From NCBI RefSeq assembly GCF_003597395.2, contig NC_133770.1, positions 289,449,744-289,513,743 of the forward strand: a stretch of DNA of 64,000 bases, written 5' to 3'. The notes beneath the pieces were generated by a model that saw only the letters and a program-made list of their open reading frames with translations, was not told the DNA's origin and ran no database searches. Below, piece by piece: positions 22,280 to 35,068 of this stretch (its first letter is position 1; each line of letters starts with the position of its first letter). This stretch comes from Chelonoidis abingdonii (taxonomy: Eukaryota; Chordata; Testudines; Testudinidae). Made by a program: the position numbers and the translations under genes.

Positions 22280-22920
22280 GAAGAGGAGTTGAGCAAAAAA
22301 ACAGTTGGTAGCTCAGGCAGTTGGGGTGACAACTGAGCAGGCTAACAGCCCACGGCTCAGGCCTCCTGAGCTAAGGCTTAGCGCTCATCCAGCCTTGAGT
22401 GCATGGCCAGGGGTAGGGGCACCCAGGCCCACTATGCTCCATTGGATCCTAGCCCAGGGCTCTCAAAGTGACAAGTGATCCCATCGCAAGGTTGTTGGGC
22501 AAATATGGTGTGACTGCCTCGCCTTCTAGAAACACAACAGGCCCAATGTCTCATATACCTGGGCTACTTCCTACTGGTGTCTGGGGCCTGATTCCCAGTA
22601 CCCTTGTCATGTGGCTCACTTTCTGCTTCCTCTCTGGGTTTCTCAGTCTCCCAGGGTAGCAGCTGGCCTTCTCTCCAGGCCGGCTCAGGGGACTCATCAC
22701 CCGCCACAGCGGATCATGGGCAGGCTCCACTGGTCATTCAGCTAACTGGGAAGGACATGTGGCTCCTTCCCTGGCCTGGCCTAACTGAGCTCAGGTCCTA
22801 CTTTTATACTTCCTGCCTCACCTGTGCACTTCCTGCAAGGGGGGTGGGTGGGGTTCGCTGAGCCCAGCATGGTGAATTAACCCCCTCTCTACCAGAATGA
22901 GGCCACTCCGTCTCATTACA
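22280..22920 (-). mobile_element. LTR-like block, minus strand
   Basis: On the minus strand the block begins TGTAATGAGACGGAGTGGCC at 22920. About 110 bases later it has a good TATA box (AGTATAAAAGTAGG), followed by GC-rich sequence. This is the U3-R layout of an LTR. The 3' end could not be fixed and no TSD was found. No coding region belongs to it. Confidence 0.45.
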
Positions 22921-24329
22921 GGGACCTTAAACATGTCTTGCTCCATAGATAGCAAATGTAAATTGTCTCAGCCAAGCATTTTTGTTATGAGAAGGGCACC
23001 TGAAGATAAGCTATGGAGTTATTTACCTTCACTATGAACAAACTCATTGACAACACTCTGCTGCAGGTCAGGACTCAGGGGTTAGAGTTTGTTCTAAGGG
23101 TAGATCTTCACAGCAGAGTTAGCCTGGGCTCTTACTGAGGTGTGTCCCCTACCGCCCCTCCCACCCACACACAATCCTCTGACCCCTAGAAATGTCCCCT
23201 CCCAAGACAGCAGTGATGCATGCTGGCAGCACTATCCGAGAAGGCTTGAACTGTCATGGCCTGTAGTATACGGAACCTTTCCTGTGGCTAAATAGAAGGC
23301 TTTGTTCTCCAGGATTGTCAATCTAGAGGCTTTCAAAAGCACTAGAATCACTTCAGAAAGAAAAAAAAAAGGAATTAGAAAAAATAAAATGCCGTCAGAA
23401 GGCAGCTTGGATGACAGTTTTAGGTAACTGATATGTTTGGGGCAAAATTAGAAGTTAAGAGGGGAAAACAAAAAAACAGAAAAGGAACTAAGATCTTTCG
23501 AAAAATGTTCTTGAATTTTCAGGGATCTGGGGAAAAAATGTTTTTCCTATTAAAGGCTAAATTCTTCCCTCACTTAGGTACTTGCAATTCCATTCAGGTA
23601 GAAGTTGAAAGCAAATTATCAAATGCATCTCATTTTATTTTCATTCATTTGGGAAAAGAGGGTTATTTGGAGAGCCCAGCGTGAGACACCTTAAAGGGAT
23701 CTGGTTTTCAGAAAGTGCTGAGTACCCCCTCTTTAATAATCAGGCCCATTTAAAGTATCCTAACTGCCAGACATGGAGACACCCAAAATCACTAGAGACT
23801 TGGGAAAATTAAGGTAGAATATCTGTTGGATGAACAACAGTACAGATACCTGGCCTGATTGTCTATTGCTCTGACTCTTGTGTAGTTATTTACAGTAGTG
23901 CAAAGTATGTGCACATTATTTCCGTGATTGCGAATTTAAATTTGACTGCTTTTTTAGAGGCATGTTCTGTGCCCCTCCAGTGGCCCTGGGGTTAGGGGAG
24001 CTGTCAGCTTCTGCTGTGCCCCATGGCCAGAGGAGCTTGCTCTCCCTGCCATAGTCCCAGAGCCAGAGGAGTTCTGTGCCCCTGTCCATTATTGGGGGAG
24101 TCCATGCCACTGCTTGTACCCTTTGTGTACACCCCTGTTTCCATTCCAAATCAGCAAAACTGATGTAGTTTTGCTGTCATAAGATTAATTTTGCCCAGGG
24201 AGAAGATGGGGGAAAATACCCATTGAGATCTTTCATAGTGTTCTTCATCGACCTCCAGATTTTTCATAGTTAATGTCATTAACTTCTATTGTACGTGTGT
24301 GACTGAGTTTGTGACTGAGGAGAGCTGGT
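22921..24329. other. Mostly unassigned
   Basis: At 23098-23130 the words AGGGTAGATCTTCACAGCAG followed by AGTTAGCCTGGGC resemble one end of the GGGTATGTCTACACTGC-type MITE family. The matching other end is not seen. Nothing else can be named. Confidence 0.3.
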
Positions 24330-24900
24330 CAGAAAGAGTTTTTGTTTTTGTTTTCCACTGTGGAACATTTCAATATTTTGGCAAATAATCAAAAAACAAA
24401 AACTTTCACCTGAAAACCAAACATATTAATTTAGAAATACCACTGTGATGCCTGATGGGAGATGTAGTCTGGGTGCCTCATGCCCCCATTCTCCTGTATG
24501 GGCCTGACTCCCTGGATGAACTACATCTCTTATAATGCATTGCGGTCTTCCCGCCTGCTGAACTGTTGCAATGCATGATGAGAGTTCCATGAACACAGTG
24601 CATGTTCCTGCATGTAGACCAGCTGCAGACCTGCTCCTGAGGTAGGTCTTGAGAAGGCATTTGATGGAGGGGAGGGTAATAGGCTGAGAGTACATTTTCA
24701 GATATGGTGATGGTTATACCTAGAGTGGGTTGAAACTCAGAATTTCCAGCTGATGGGAAATTTTAAAAGTTTTGGAATGATTTTTTTAAAAAAAAATTCC
24801 CAGTAAACTGGAAATTCCAGAACAATCCAGTTTGGTGTTGATATTTAAAAATTTCGTGTCAGATTGTAGAATTTCATTATTTGGCACAACACCCAAATAT
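24330..24900. repeat. AT-rich repeat with palindromic core, copy 6
   Basis: The AT-rich arms (24330-24430 and 24740-24900) enclose a core in which TGATGGGAGATGTAGTC (24454-24470), GAACTACATCTCTTATAATG (24518-24537) and GCAATGCATGATGAGAGTTC (24568-24587) are inverted relatives. The arrangement arms-core-arms is also seen at 43790-44250, where the core word is CATGAGGCACTGCAG. I take both to be copies of one composite non-autonomous element. Confidence 0.5.
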
Positions 24901-24907
24901 CTTTGTT

Positions 24908-25045
24908 AGCCCTAGGTTCTTGGGGCAGGGGCCATCTTTTTCTTCTCGGTGTGTACAGCACCTGGCACAATGGGGTCCTAGTCCATGACTAGGTATCTTA
25001 GGGCCTGCAGTATGAATAATAAATAAAAAATAACAATGCTAGCCA
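24908..25045 (-). repeat. MIR-like amniote SINE
   Basis: On the minus strand the words GGACCCCATTGTGCCAGG and TGCTGTACACACCGAGAAG match the SINE family at 5640 and 40760. The copy is partial. Confidence 0.55.
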
Positions 25046-26094
25046 CATGTTTCATTGTCTTGACTTCTGCATATCACATTCAATAGGCAGAAATCAGCAA
25101 TAGTGTGACAGAGGAGTCCAGTGGGACTAGGGTTTGGCTCATTCTGATTCCAAAACACCTTCCCCAAGCAGCTAAAATAAATGCAGACACCATCCCTGCT
25201 TAGCTCTAGCGCTGCAAGTGTCTATTAACAAGTACAGGAATCATTGCCTTGTTGCCGTTATACCTCCTGACAGTTTGCTTCAGAGCATCCTTGTTTTTCC
25301 TCTAACAAGCCACTCTTTTCCTATCACTTTGCCAGAGTGCTTCTGTAACTTGTTTTCTTTGCTTTAAACACGGAACTACTAATGGCACTGAGATTTTTCC
25401 TAATCACAATTTCTGTTGCATATGGAGGCATTGTCTTTTCTGCTTTCCATTCTCCCTGCTAGGTTTGCGAGATGTAACAAAGCACATCTGTGAAGAAGCG
25501 TTGGAGGAGTGTGGCGGGGGAGATATATGAAGCACTTAGCATGCTGTTCTGTATCAGGTTCTCTGATATCTACTGCTCTGCCTGTTGGGTGTCAGATGTA
25601 AGAAAAAATAATAAATTTTGGCAAGAAAAGCACTTGTGAGTAGTATTTCCTGCCCTCCACCCCTTGGGTATTTCTCTGCTCTCCCTAACCCATGAAAGAA
25701 ATTCAGATTGAACAGAAATTCTTCATGCAAGGAAATAAAAAAAACCCTCCGCTCTTAAAACTGATTGTATTCCCTGCCTTAACTTTTCATTTCCTTGGGG
25801 GTTTTGGGGAGGTGGGGGTGGGGTTTGGGCGGGAGGGGAGTTCAGTTTGGTATGTGTTGTGTCCTTTGCTCTTTACAAAACAAAATTTATATGACAAGAC
25901 CACATGGGCACAATGGGTTACCAAATAGCCAAGTAATCATATAGTAAGTATAGACAACATACAAGATCTAACTGCACACGTACTGCCGCTCTAGCAGGTT
26001 TTTGACAACTTCTAATATGTAGAAGACAGTTAGTGTTACTTGATGGCTCACAAATGAATCAAAAAGCTATTTCTATAGGTGATGGTCTTCATCT
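25046..26094. other. Unassigned non-coding stretch
   Basis: Nothing can be named. Confidence 0.35.
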
Positions 26095-26175
26095 TGGCTA
26101 ACACATCAGGGTTTGAACCAGGGACCTCTAGAGCTAAAAGTATAAGCTGCAGCTCAGTGAGCTGGACTCAAGCTT
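26095..26175 (-). ncRNA. tRNA-like relic (SINE head?)
   Basis: On the minus strand CTCACTGAGCTGCAGCTTAT could be a decayed A box and GGTCCCTGGTTCAAACCC contains a good B box (GGTTCAAACCC). Spacing of the two is close to that of a tRNA gene. There is no clear cloverleaf, so a decayed tRNA-derived SINE is more likely than a tRNA gene. Confidence 0.3.
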
Positions 26176-28204
26176 CTACAGATACTAGCTGTAACAAGTC
26201 AGAAACAGTGTGGAGGGGCACAGCGTGGGACCTATAATTCTCATTCATCAGTGGGTTCCGTTTACTCTACATAGTGTGTCAGTCGTGTAGCAACTCTGCT
26301 GCTCCCCAAAGGATTATGTATATATTAATTTCCTACTTTTTAATGCTTAATTGAGAGCTTTTCAGTGCATTCAAAGGGGGCAGACAAGCAGCATTGGTGT
26401 AAGTACAGCTGCTGAAGGGGTAATTTTTATGCACCGTCAGCTGTTGCACAAGAACCCTGATGTGTCATGTGAAAACCTTCTCGGTTAAATGCAGAAGCTG
26501 CACCTAAATCCTCACATGCCAGGAGCTGCATGCAAATGTGATGCACAGCTACACATCAATAGCACATGAAGCACTTCCAGCCAGCCCTCAGAAAAAAGAA
26601 AACTCTCCCGAGGGTTCCGAATGTCCAGAGATTGTTATGGGATTGTCATGGAGTCTTGCTCTCGTGGCTGTGGTACTGTATCCATGTGAAGCAATGGAAG
26701 CGAGAAAGTAGGCACCTTCATAGCCTCCCTACTCCTTCCCCAGACCCCGGGGAAGGTCCCGCCACATGGACTTGCTAAAAGGAGAAGAAATCAAACAATG
26801 ACATTTTCATATGTTTAGTGGCCTACAGAATATGGGGTTGGAGGAAACAGAGCATGAAGGCTTATATAATAGCCTCAATTAACTCAACATGAGATCCGAT
26901 TTATTTCCACACACACGTCTACTGTTCCTTTCAGCAAATGAGACTTCCTCCATCAAAAAGATAGTAGTGAATTTGACCAACCATTTTGTTTTGCTCTGCC
27001 GCACAGAGCTTCAGAAAAGAAAAATCTTGAGAGTACCATTTTGGCAGCGGTTAAGGCAACAGATCCCTACTTAGAGGCTAATGAGCTGAGATGCAAGTTA
27101 TGCACCACGAAGCCAAGTATGCAAAATGTAGCCGTGGGAGCAAAAGCCAGAAGAGGAAGAGATCTTTGCAAATGTCTGGGGTATTTCGTCATCCTTCAGG
27201 CATACAGAAACAATGTGTGAAGCATTCTCAGGCTTTGTTTGGTACAGACCCCTCCAATATTTTGTTTCTGAAGAGAGTCTAGCCTGTTCAATGTGAGTTG
27301 GGGGCGGGCAATGGAGGGGAGGGAATCAGCCTTTAATTAATACAAAGGGCTGCCATAGACACACTCTGTATGTAGTAAAGGGTATGTGCTGCTCATCTGC
27401 CTCAAGAGCAACCCCAGGGAGGAATAGTGCATCCCCAAGAAAAGCTCTAATTTCCTTTTTGTCCCCATCTTTATCTGGGAGAAATATTTTGCGGCTGTCC
27501 TTCACCAGCAGTAAAGTACTAACCCCCTGCTCACCGTCATGTGCCTGTTCAGTTCTCCTGCATGGATCAGTGCGGAAACACAGTCAATGTTAACCCTTTC
27601 CTATTCCCCACCCTGGCTTGCTCACTTGCTCTGTGGGGGGAATAAGGAGATGGCGTTAGACCTGCAGAAGCATGTCAATTGTGTGGTGGGGGGGTGCCAT
27701 TTGATGTTCCCATATAATTCCACACGGGCAATAATCCCAGGTCAGATTATAACTCAACATTAATAAATCTTGCTGATATTTCATGAACAAGCAGATCTCG
27801 TATGTCTGATCTGGAGAGCATAGGAAGGTGAAGGGACTTGGGCTGGAGCAGGTGTCATACTGGTTACTGTGATGTGGATAACATTTCCAGAGCCAAGTCC
27901 TGAGAGCATATAACACCAGTGACACCTGCATGTTAGAACACAACTGGGCCTTAGCTTTATAGATGGGATTCTGGGCGATCTTGTCTGTTTTTCAGTTCAG
28001 CTCCTGTGAATGTGAGTTACCATGGTGATTGGGAGAATTTGGAAATTAACTTTGTTTTATGCTTATTGTGGAACATTTGTATGTGAGCAGGTGAACCGTA
28101 TTTCACAGCCAGGCATTGAAGACACAACCGACAGCTTGAGGATGTAAAGCTCTTCACGTGAAACTCCTGAGAGGGCGAGCAAAGGATGAAAAGGGAATTG
28201 AGGC
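26176..28204. other. Unassigned non-coding stretch
   Basis: Nothing can be named. Frames of 60-95 codons (for example 26566-26778 and 27656-27943) lack domains. Confidence 0.35.
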
Positions 28205-28310
28205 TTACAGATGTGTCAAACCAGATCCTCAGCTTGTGTAAATCAACATGGCTCCACTGATTTCAGTGGGGCCAGGCTGATTCATTCCAGGGGAGGATCT
28301 GCCTCTTGGT
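28205..28310. repeat. Old interspersed motif (ACTGATTTCAGTGGGG)
   Basis: The words GATCCTCAGCTTGTGTAAAT and CCACTGATTTCAGTGGGGCC form a small palindromic cluster. Related words appear near 2995, 20080, 41610, 48095, 59925 and 61395. They look like remnants of one very old repeat. Confidence 0.35.
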
Positions 28311-28660
28311 TTCTATTCATTTATTATAATCCCTTGACAGGGTACCTGGGCATGTGGACAACACTTAAACGATACAATCAGGCAAACAACATAGCTGCAA
28401 AATTGTTCCTTCTCCCCTCTGTGTCCACTGCCCTTGCTTAGAAAGTCCCTTGTCTATTTATAAAGCCACCTTCTTCTACTACCTCCCGACTATAAAAAGG
28501 ATGTTCTAATGAGTACCTCACAGGGAACATATTTTCTAAGAGCTGGTCTCCTTTAGCTGAGCTAGCAGAGGTCTATGTTTTTGGAGCTGAATGACCAAGG
28601 TTCTAGTCCAAGCTGCACAATTCTGTGTCTATTTTATCTAGTCATCGAACATCTGTTGTC

Positions 28661-29415
28661 TGTAGCATATATATTTGTTACTTCACCAGTATAGACTAGT
28701 ATAGATGCATAGGTATAAGTTAGGGCAGTAATGCAATAAACCTCCAGGCCTCAATGCCTGTAAGACACTAGCTTAGCTAAACTACTCAAGGCACGATGTC
28801 TCAAAAGCTTTACCCATAAGTAGCTAACCAAGTAACCCTAGGTCATAAGATATCACAAGATAGAATCCTGTTATGACTACACTGGTGACAGGTAATCACA
28901 AGATGCTAGTTTATATCAACTTGGGACCTTTTAAATTAGGAACATCAGCTGATGTCTGACCATAAGAGCGCCATGGTAACTAACTGATTACTATTTTAAT
29001 AAGCTTGAGGTAAATTGACTAGTAATCTCTGGGAGAAGGTAAGCCCAAAGCTAGTAAGGTGAGGAACTACAAATTAGGAAAAGGAGAAAACCCCCTACTG
29101 AATATGCAGTAAGCATAGTAGCATCAGTGTGACACATAATAAGAATTGTATCCCAGCCTGTGTGCCTTGGGAGATATAGCTCCTGGGAGGTGCCGGATGA
29201 TGACCACTGATGATGACGGAGATGATGATGATGAGAAAGATAATGACTAACAATTCAGGTTGTTCTGCAAGGTATGGTGTGAGTATAAGGATGCTCAACT
29301 CATTCTGTATTATCTCTACTTACATTGCTAAATGTTTGTAATTTTGCTAACTGTGTTAATAAAACTAGTAGAATTACAGAAGGTTTTTCCTAAGTGAATA
29401 TTGCAACTATGCACA
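28661..29415 (+). mobile_element. LTR-like block, tentative
   Basis: The block starts TGTAGCATATATATTTG and may end CTATGCACA. A GTATAAGG TATA-like word lies near 29282-29289, an AATAAAACTAG signal near 29359-29369, and a (GAT)n run at about 29204-29232. The order fits an LTR on the plus strand. No TSD was found, so the ends may be off. Confidence 0.4.
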
Positions 29416-30219
29416 CTGGTGTTCCCAGTTAAATGGGAATTCTAATAATGTTGGGCCGGATCTTGGGAAGAGAACCAATCAAACCTCAGAATGTCAACTG
29501 GGATTTTTATATAATCAGTCTAATTAACACATAATCAAAAGATCAGGCAATACCAGCAGACAATGCATATTGATCAGGTTTCTCCCCCTTAACTGAAAGG
29601 TTGCCAACTCAACTCAGCTGCCAATGGATAAGCAAAAGGGAGTAAAATCAAGAGCTGTGGCTCTTTAGCAAAAATATTTTGTTGCTCAGCCTGAAGATTG
29701 TTTGCAAAAAAATGTTTATGTGGCTTGTAAGTAGACTTGGTGTCTGTCTTCAGGACTGAACTTCTGGGAGGGTATTTATAGCAGAGGGGTAGTGTCTTTC
29801 ACTGTGCCATTTTTTTCCACTCCTTAATAACCTGCATTAAGTAGGCTTTAAGATTCAGGGCAAGCAGAACCTGTTTGGTTTCGGTTTTTAAATCAACAGG
29901 GTGTTAATTTGTATGGCAGGGAGGTAGACAGGTGGAAAATTAGGTCTTTTTAAACAAAAGGTGGGGATTTAATATTAGAGGGTAGTGGGCAGTGTGAGTG
30001 AGGTGGTTGTATACAGACATTTATTATTCATGTAACCAGTTTCAGATGCTCAATCTTAATGTTCTGGAACAAAATTTTACTTATTCAGTTGCATTGCAGA
30101 GATCTATTGTTCAATTTGTGGACTGATCAGGACAGTAGTTAAATTTCCAGCCTATATGTCCCTCATTTAGCCATTTGGAGTCTGTAGCATGGGTGTGTAG
30201 ACAGGTGGCCAAAATACTG
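29416..30219. other. Unassigned non-coding stretch
   Basis: Nothing can be named. Confidence 0.35.
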
Positions 30220-30480
30220 AGGAGAAATGTGAAAATATTTTAAAATTACAAACAAGTTTTTATTTTTAAATGTTCCAGAGTTGATTTTGAAGTGTTTTGT
30301 AGAAATGCTTACTGGCCATTTTTGGTTTAAAAAAAAGTGGGGAAGGGGAGAAAGGAAAATGGAAAACAAAAAACTGACTTTTTTCAGTTATATTATTTTT
30401 TTTTAAAAGAAAGAGAAAATGTGTGGTGGGTGAAAATTATTTTCATGAAATTTTCATTTTTGATTCAAGCATAAGAAAAC
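30220..30480. repeat. AT-rich interspersed repeat, copy 7
   Basis: Words of the type GTGAAAATATTTTAAAATT and TTTCATGAAATTTTCATTTT match the other AT-rich copies. Confidence 0.4.
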
Positions 30481-30603
30481 TTTCAAGCAGCTCACACACT
30501 GCCGTATACTGAAGCACACATGAGAATCTATTGTGAAGAAAATAGGACTCCACTCCCTGAAATTTCAGTGGAGGATCAAGGTCTGGCTATTGTAAAACAC
30601 AAT

Positions 30604-30795
30604 GGGTATGTCTATACTGCATTGTAAGTCCAGGCTCCGACTCAGGCTTGAGCCCAAACCCTGCTTCCTTCCACACACAAATTTCTCAGATTCAGACTTA
30701 GACCTCCTAGGACTTAATGAGGGTGGAAGGTTTCAGCCCAAATAAAACTGACACTGAGGGTTCAAGCCTTATTGCTTTGCAGTGTAGATGCAGCC
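30604..30795. mobile_element. MITE with GGGTATGTCTATACTGCA end
   Basis: The left end GGGTATGTCTATACTGCA has an inverted partner TTTGCAGTGTAGATGCAGCC at 30776-30795. The TIR type is shared with 15454-16504 and 53983-54252. No clear TSD was seen. The next bases run into the GC-rich hAT remnant, so the true right end may lie further right or be lost. Confidence 0.5.
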
Positions 30796-30799
30796 TCCT

Positions 30800-31646
30800 C
30801 GCATTTGGGCCCTGGGAGTTCGCCAAAGGAATCCCACAATTCCATGGGCTGACTTCCTTTGTCCTCTCGCTCTGGGGTTCCTGCTGCTGGCCCCTTGTCT
30901 TCCAGGGTCCCACTGTTGGTCCTACTCAGCGTCCACTGCAGGCCTGGGTGAAGGAACCCCAGGCTGGCAGCAGGCTGAGACCCCGGCTGGCAGGAGCCAG
31001 AGGCCGAAACCACACAGCGAGGCGGACTGAGCCACTCAGCCTGCCGCCGCTCTGGGGTTCCTGCTGCTGGCCCCTTGCCAGCTGGGGTCCTGCCGCTGGT
31101 CCCACTCAGTACTCGCTGCTGGCCTGGGGGAAGGAACCCCAGACTAGCAGTGGGCTGAGACCCGGGCTAGCAGTAGCCAGCAGCCGACACCCCAGAGCTG
31201 GTGTGGGCTGAGCCGCTCAGTCGCTGCTTTGGGGTTCTGGCTGCGGGCCCCTTGCCAGCCAAGGTCCCCGCCACAGCCCCACTCACCTGGCTTCCAGTTG
31301 GAGTTCCAGCACAGCCCCCCTGCCAGACAGGGTCCAGGCCTCCGGCCCTGCTAAGCCCTACCAGCCGCCAGCTCCACGCACCTCAGCTGCTGATCTGGGG
31401 TTCCAGCTGGTTAACAGCTGATCACTCAGAAGCTAAGATCTGCATTTTAATTTAATTTTAAATAAAGCTTCTGAAACATTTTGAAAACCTTATTTATTTT
31501 ACATATAACAGTAGTTTAGTTATATATTATAGACTTATAGAGAGACCTTCTAAAAAACGTTAAAAAGTATTACCAGCATGCGAAGCCTTAAATTAGAGTC
31601 TATATGAAGACTTAGCACACCACTGCTGACAGGTTGCCGACCTCTG
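30800..31646. mobile_element. hAT remnant with about 180-bp tandem repeats
   Basis: The right end is ACAGGTTGCCGACCTCTG (31629-31646), a hAT-type terminus (inverse CAGAGGTCGGCAACC). The interior contains two and a half GC-rich tandem units starting TCTGGGGTTCCTGCTGCTGG at 30871 and 31051 and TTGGGGTTCTGGCTGCGGG at about 31229, giving periods of 180 and 178. The left terminus is missing or destroyed, so no TSD can be read. The 164-codon frame (30717-31211) is a translation of the tandem repeat and not a gene. Confidence 0.55.
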
Positions 31647-33167
31647 TTCTAGTTCATCCACAAGCTATTGGGCTAGAAGCAGGAATCACGGTGTGAAATC
31701 TCTGGCATGTGCTAGGCAGGAGGCCCTATGAGACCCTCATTTTTATTTACATCACTTTCTATCACTCTGGCAGTGCACAGAGTACTCAGCATCAATGAGA
31801 ATCAGAGGTAGGATCTCTGAAGGAGTATTTAATAATAAGGCCGATAGCGACAATAAATTTGAGGAGGCAAAGCAAAAACAGATAAACTGCTGAGCATTGT
31901 CACAATGCAATACGATTGAATTATGATGCAGATATGATTATGATGTAAAAATATTATGCAAAGTACTAAAAACAAAACATTATAGGTGGCTATTGAATTA
32001 GACTCAATAAATGATAAGTGGTGATAATAAAAAAGAATATTTCATTTCTTATTTCTAGTCTAATACTTTCAACGTTGTGTTATTTATTATGCCGAATTAT
32101 CAGACACTCTCTCTATTGCTATCTGTTTAATCTGTAAGGCATAGAGACTATTATTGCTGAAAAAGTAAGAATATTTTCTCTTTCTGCAAACATATACTTT
32201 AATCATGGGTTTCATGGAATGACACAGAGAAGGGCAATTATGATTGTGTTAATAGGAAATTCATTCAATTTTAGGGGTAATGAAGAACAGCAAAACACCT
32301 TTATAAAAGGATAATATTCACAGAAAACAATTATGTACAGTATACCACAAGGATAAGCTTGCCCCTTCCCACATATCTGCCTGATGTTTTTAATAAGGGG
32401 GGGTTATTTGCTGCTTCAATTTATTTTGGACATTTATAATACGCATTACTTAAATATTTATATGTAATGTCCCAAAGTCCTCTATCAATAGAAGGGTGGC
32501 TGACAAGAGCCCAATAAAAATGTGATTAGGTTACTCTGTGAGTAATAATGACAATGCCAAAGGTGAAGATATATAGTTACACCTGGAAAGGAACATAAAA
32601 GTAGCTTGTCAGAAGATATCTGTGTGGTCTTCCTTTCAAGTTATTTTCCCCTCTTTTGGAGTATTTGTCAAGCACTTACCGGAAACAGTGTTGTTTAGGT
32701 GCACAGTTAATGTAGTTCCTTTGAATTTCTTTTTTAACTCCCTATAGTTCCACGGCCATATGTTCTTTGACATTCTTTTTAATTAGTGACAGATGGATGA
32801 TGGAATTTTAGATCCTAGACTGGCTTTCATGCTGTTGTGGTATTTTTAAAATGACACTTCCTATACACTATCCATCTCCTAAATTACTTTGACTTCTCGT
32901 TAGGTTCCCCCTCTGCTCCCACCTATCTCTGTGTTGTATCCAGCAAGTTTCAGAAGAGAGCAAAAAAACATTACTAATCCTCATTTTCATGATGGGGTTA
33001 TTTATGATGCCTCCAGTGATGGCTAATGACCTTGTAGATCCAGTCTGATTTTCTCTCTCTAATGTTGTCAGGGTGCCTGAAAGGAAATCCTGGCACATCA
33101 AGAGAATTTGCAGCCATTTATAAGAAAGTCTGATGCCCAATTATAAATGCATGACCATTGGAGAGGA
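31647..33167. other. Unassigned AT-rich stretch
   Basis: No repeat that I recognise and no coding region. Such repeat-poor AT-rich DNA could hold conserved non-coding elements, but this cannot be judged without alignment. Confidence 0.3.
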
Positions 33168-33624
33168 TGGTATGATGGGATAGCCTAATTTTGGCAATTA
33201 AGTGATCTTTGATTATTAGCAGGTAAATATGCTCAATGGTCTGTGATGGGATATTAGATGGGGTGGGATCTGAGTTACTACAGAGAATTCTTTCCTGGGT
33301 ACTGTCTGGTGAGTCTTGCCCACATGCTCAGGGTTTAACTGATCGCTATATTTGGGGTCAGGAAGGAATTTTCCTCCAGGGAAGATTGGCAGAGGCCCTG
33401 GGGATTTTTCGCCTTCCTCTGCAGCGTGGGGCATGGGTCACTTGCTGGAGGATTCTCTGCACCTTGATGTCTTTAAACCATGATTTGAGGACTTCAGTAA
33501 CTCAGACATAGGTTAAGGGTTTGTTACAGGAGTGGGTGGGTGAGTTCTGTGGCCTGCATTGTGCAGGAGGTTAGACTTGATGACCATAATGGTCCCTTCT
33601 GACCTTAAGTCTATGAGACCAAAA
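33168..33624 (+). mobile_element. CR1-type LINE, 3' UTR only
   Basis: The segment is homologous to the 3' UTR of the young minus-strand CR1 at 50587-51032. Words such as GGAATTTTCCTCCAGGGA, GTGGGTGGGTGAGTTCTGTG and GGAGGTTAGACTTGATGACC occur in the same order. It ends with the CR1 tail CCTTCTGACCTTAAGTCTAT. It is a severely 5'-truncated insertion with no ORF2. An A-rich tract follows (33617-33642). Confidence 0.92.
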
Positions 33625-33642
33625 AAGAAAAAAAAAAAAAAA

Positions 33643-35060
33643 AGGCAAAGCAAAGATAAATGAGGAATGATAATCTGCGACTCACACTTCACCCAGCTCA
33701 TGCTTTGACCCTGTTCTAAGATGGCAGCTGATTTTCATCTTCCTTCTAAACATTATGTGTTTCTTTGGCTTTCTCCTCTGTTACCTCCCTTTCTTCCGTA
33801 TTATAATGAATAAAGCCCTTTGGGCACTAATAGACTCAAATGATTTCTTCCTCCTTGCTCATTAAATGGTACCTGGCTTTCATTAAAGCTGCTGCTGCTG
33901 CATTGGGTAGTTGTAATTTTATGGGCAACCACAATATATCAGTTCTATCCTCTGACAGATAATGAAATGAAGAATATTTATTAGCAGTTAGACCTCTCTT
34001 TGAGCTATTAATCCAGTTTTTACTTCTTATTGACAGAGAGGAAGATTTAAGTTTAAGGATGTGATTAATGGTGATGAGTAAACTGGCTGAAAATTATAGT
34101 CTGAGCCAATGGAATGAGCCCTATTGTGGAAGATGCATCTTTGGGTCAAAACTGGAGGAAGCCAATACAGACCTCTGGTGGAGGCTCTCCAGAAGAGGAA
34201 AGTCATCCAGGAGAGTGTATTGTGGCAGTATACATCCTCAGCAACATCTCCTGGTCAGTCCAGCCCCTGAAGGGGACATGGAATGGAGATGTGGTTAGGA
34301 TGGTCAGTGATTAGTCTGATTCAGTAAACATCCTGGATAACAGCAGCTATCAGTACCCCCGGGGTGCCCCCAACATGGGGATTAAATCAGTCATCCCTTG
34401 GGGAAAGGCAGGAGAAGGTGCATCCCCCACTCCCTGCCTTGGGGCATAGGAGGGCAGGCCGTAATTTAAATCAGCAATGTGAATTTTAGCTGCCCTGGTG
34501 ACAAGCACCTTATAATCTGATTGCATGTGTGTGGTCTATAGAGCTGACAATGCAGGCTGGGGAAAGCAATTGACAAGGAGTCTGAATCTATCATTCGTCT
34601 TTGTCAAGTGCCTTGAGAATCACAGATAAAAAGGGGTGTAGAGGTGCAAAATTCTGTGTTTATTATTGTTACCAAAACCAAAAGCAGGAAATAGTCTGGT
34701 CAATTTTTTGCAATGTTACAATACTAACTAAAAGTCACAAACCTGCACCACCTATATAAATAAATAAATCAATAAATCACAGAAGGTTACAAATCTTTAA
34801 AAAAAGTATGTAAGTTTCTTCCCTTCTCCTACAAGTAGATTTGGCAGGGAGGTTATTGTGTAGTACATGTGGGTGACCTGTCCTTCGTAAAAAACATATT
34901 AACAACTTGGAGGGACCCAAGACTCATCTAATTGGTGTTCATGGCAAAGGTCCATGTCCAATTAACTTCAGTAGGAACAGGCTTGTAATAGGTAGGGTGA
35001 ATAGATCTTAGGAAGGATTCTGATTATTTAATTTGGCCAGTAAGTGGCAATCCATAGAGC
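33643..35060. other. Unassigned non-coding stretch
   Basis: A short (TAAA)n run lies near 34753-34778. Nothing else can be named. Confidence 0.35.
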
Positions 35061-35068
35061 CTCTAAGG

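Noticed and set aside
26095..26175. Functional tRNA gene
   Set aside because: Only a B box is good; the A box is decayed and no cloverleaf or terminator could be drawn.
30717..31211. 164-codon frame
   Set aside because: It is a translation of the 180-bp GC-rich tandem repeat.
33236..33511. A 91-codon frame in the 3' UTR of a CR1 that is matched by a 93-codon frame (50695-50976, minus) in the younger copy
   Set aside because: Both frames are open and similar, but most nucleotide differences I could compare change the amino acid (about 14 replacement to 4 silent). This is what neutral drift would give. It is not evidence of a protein.
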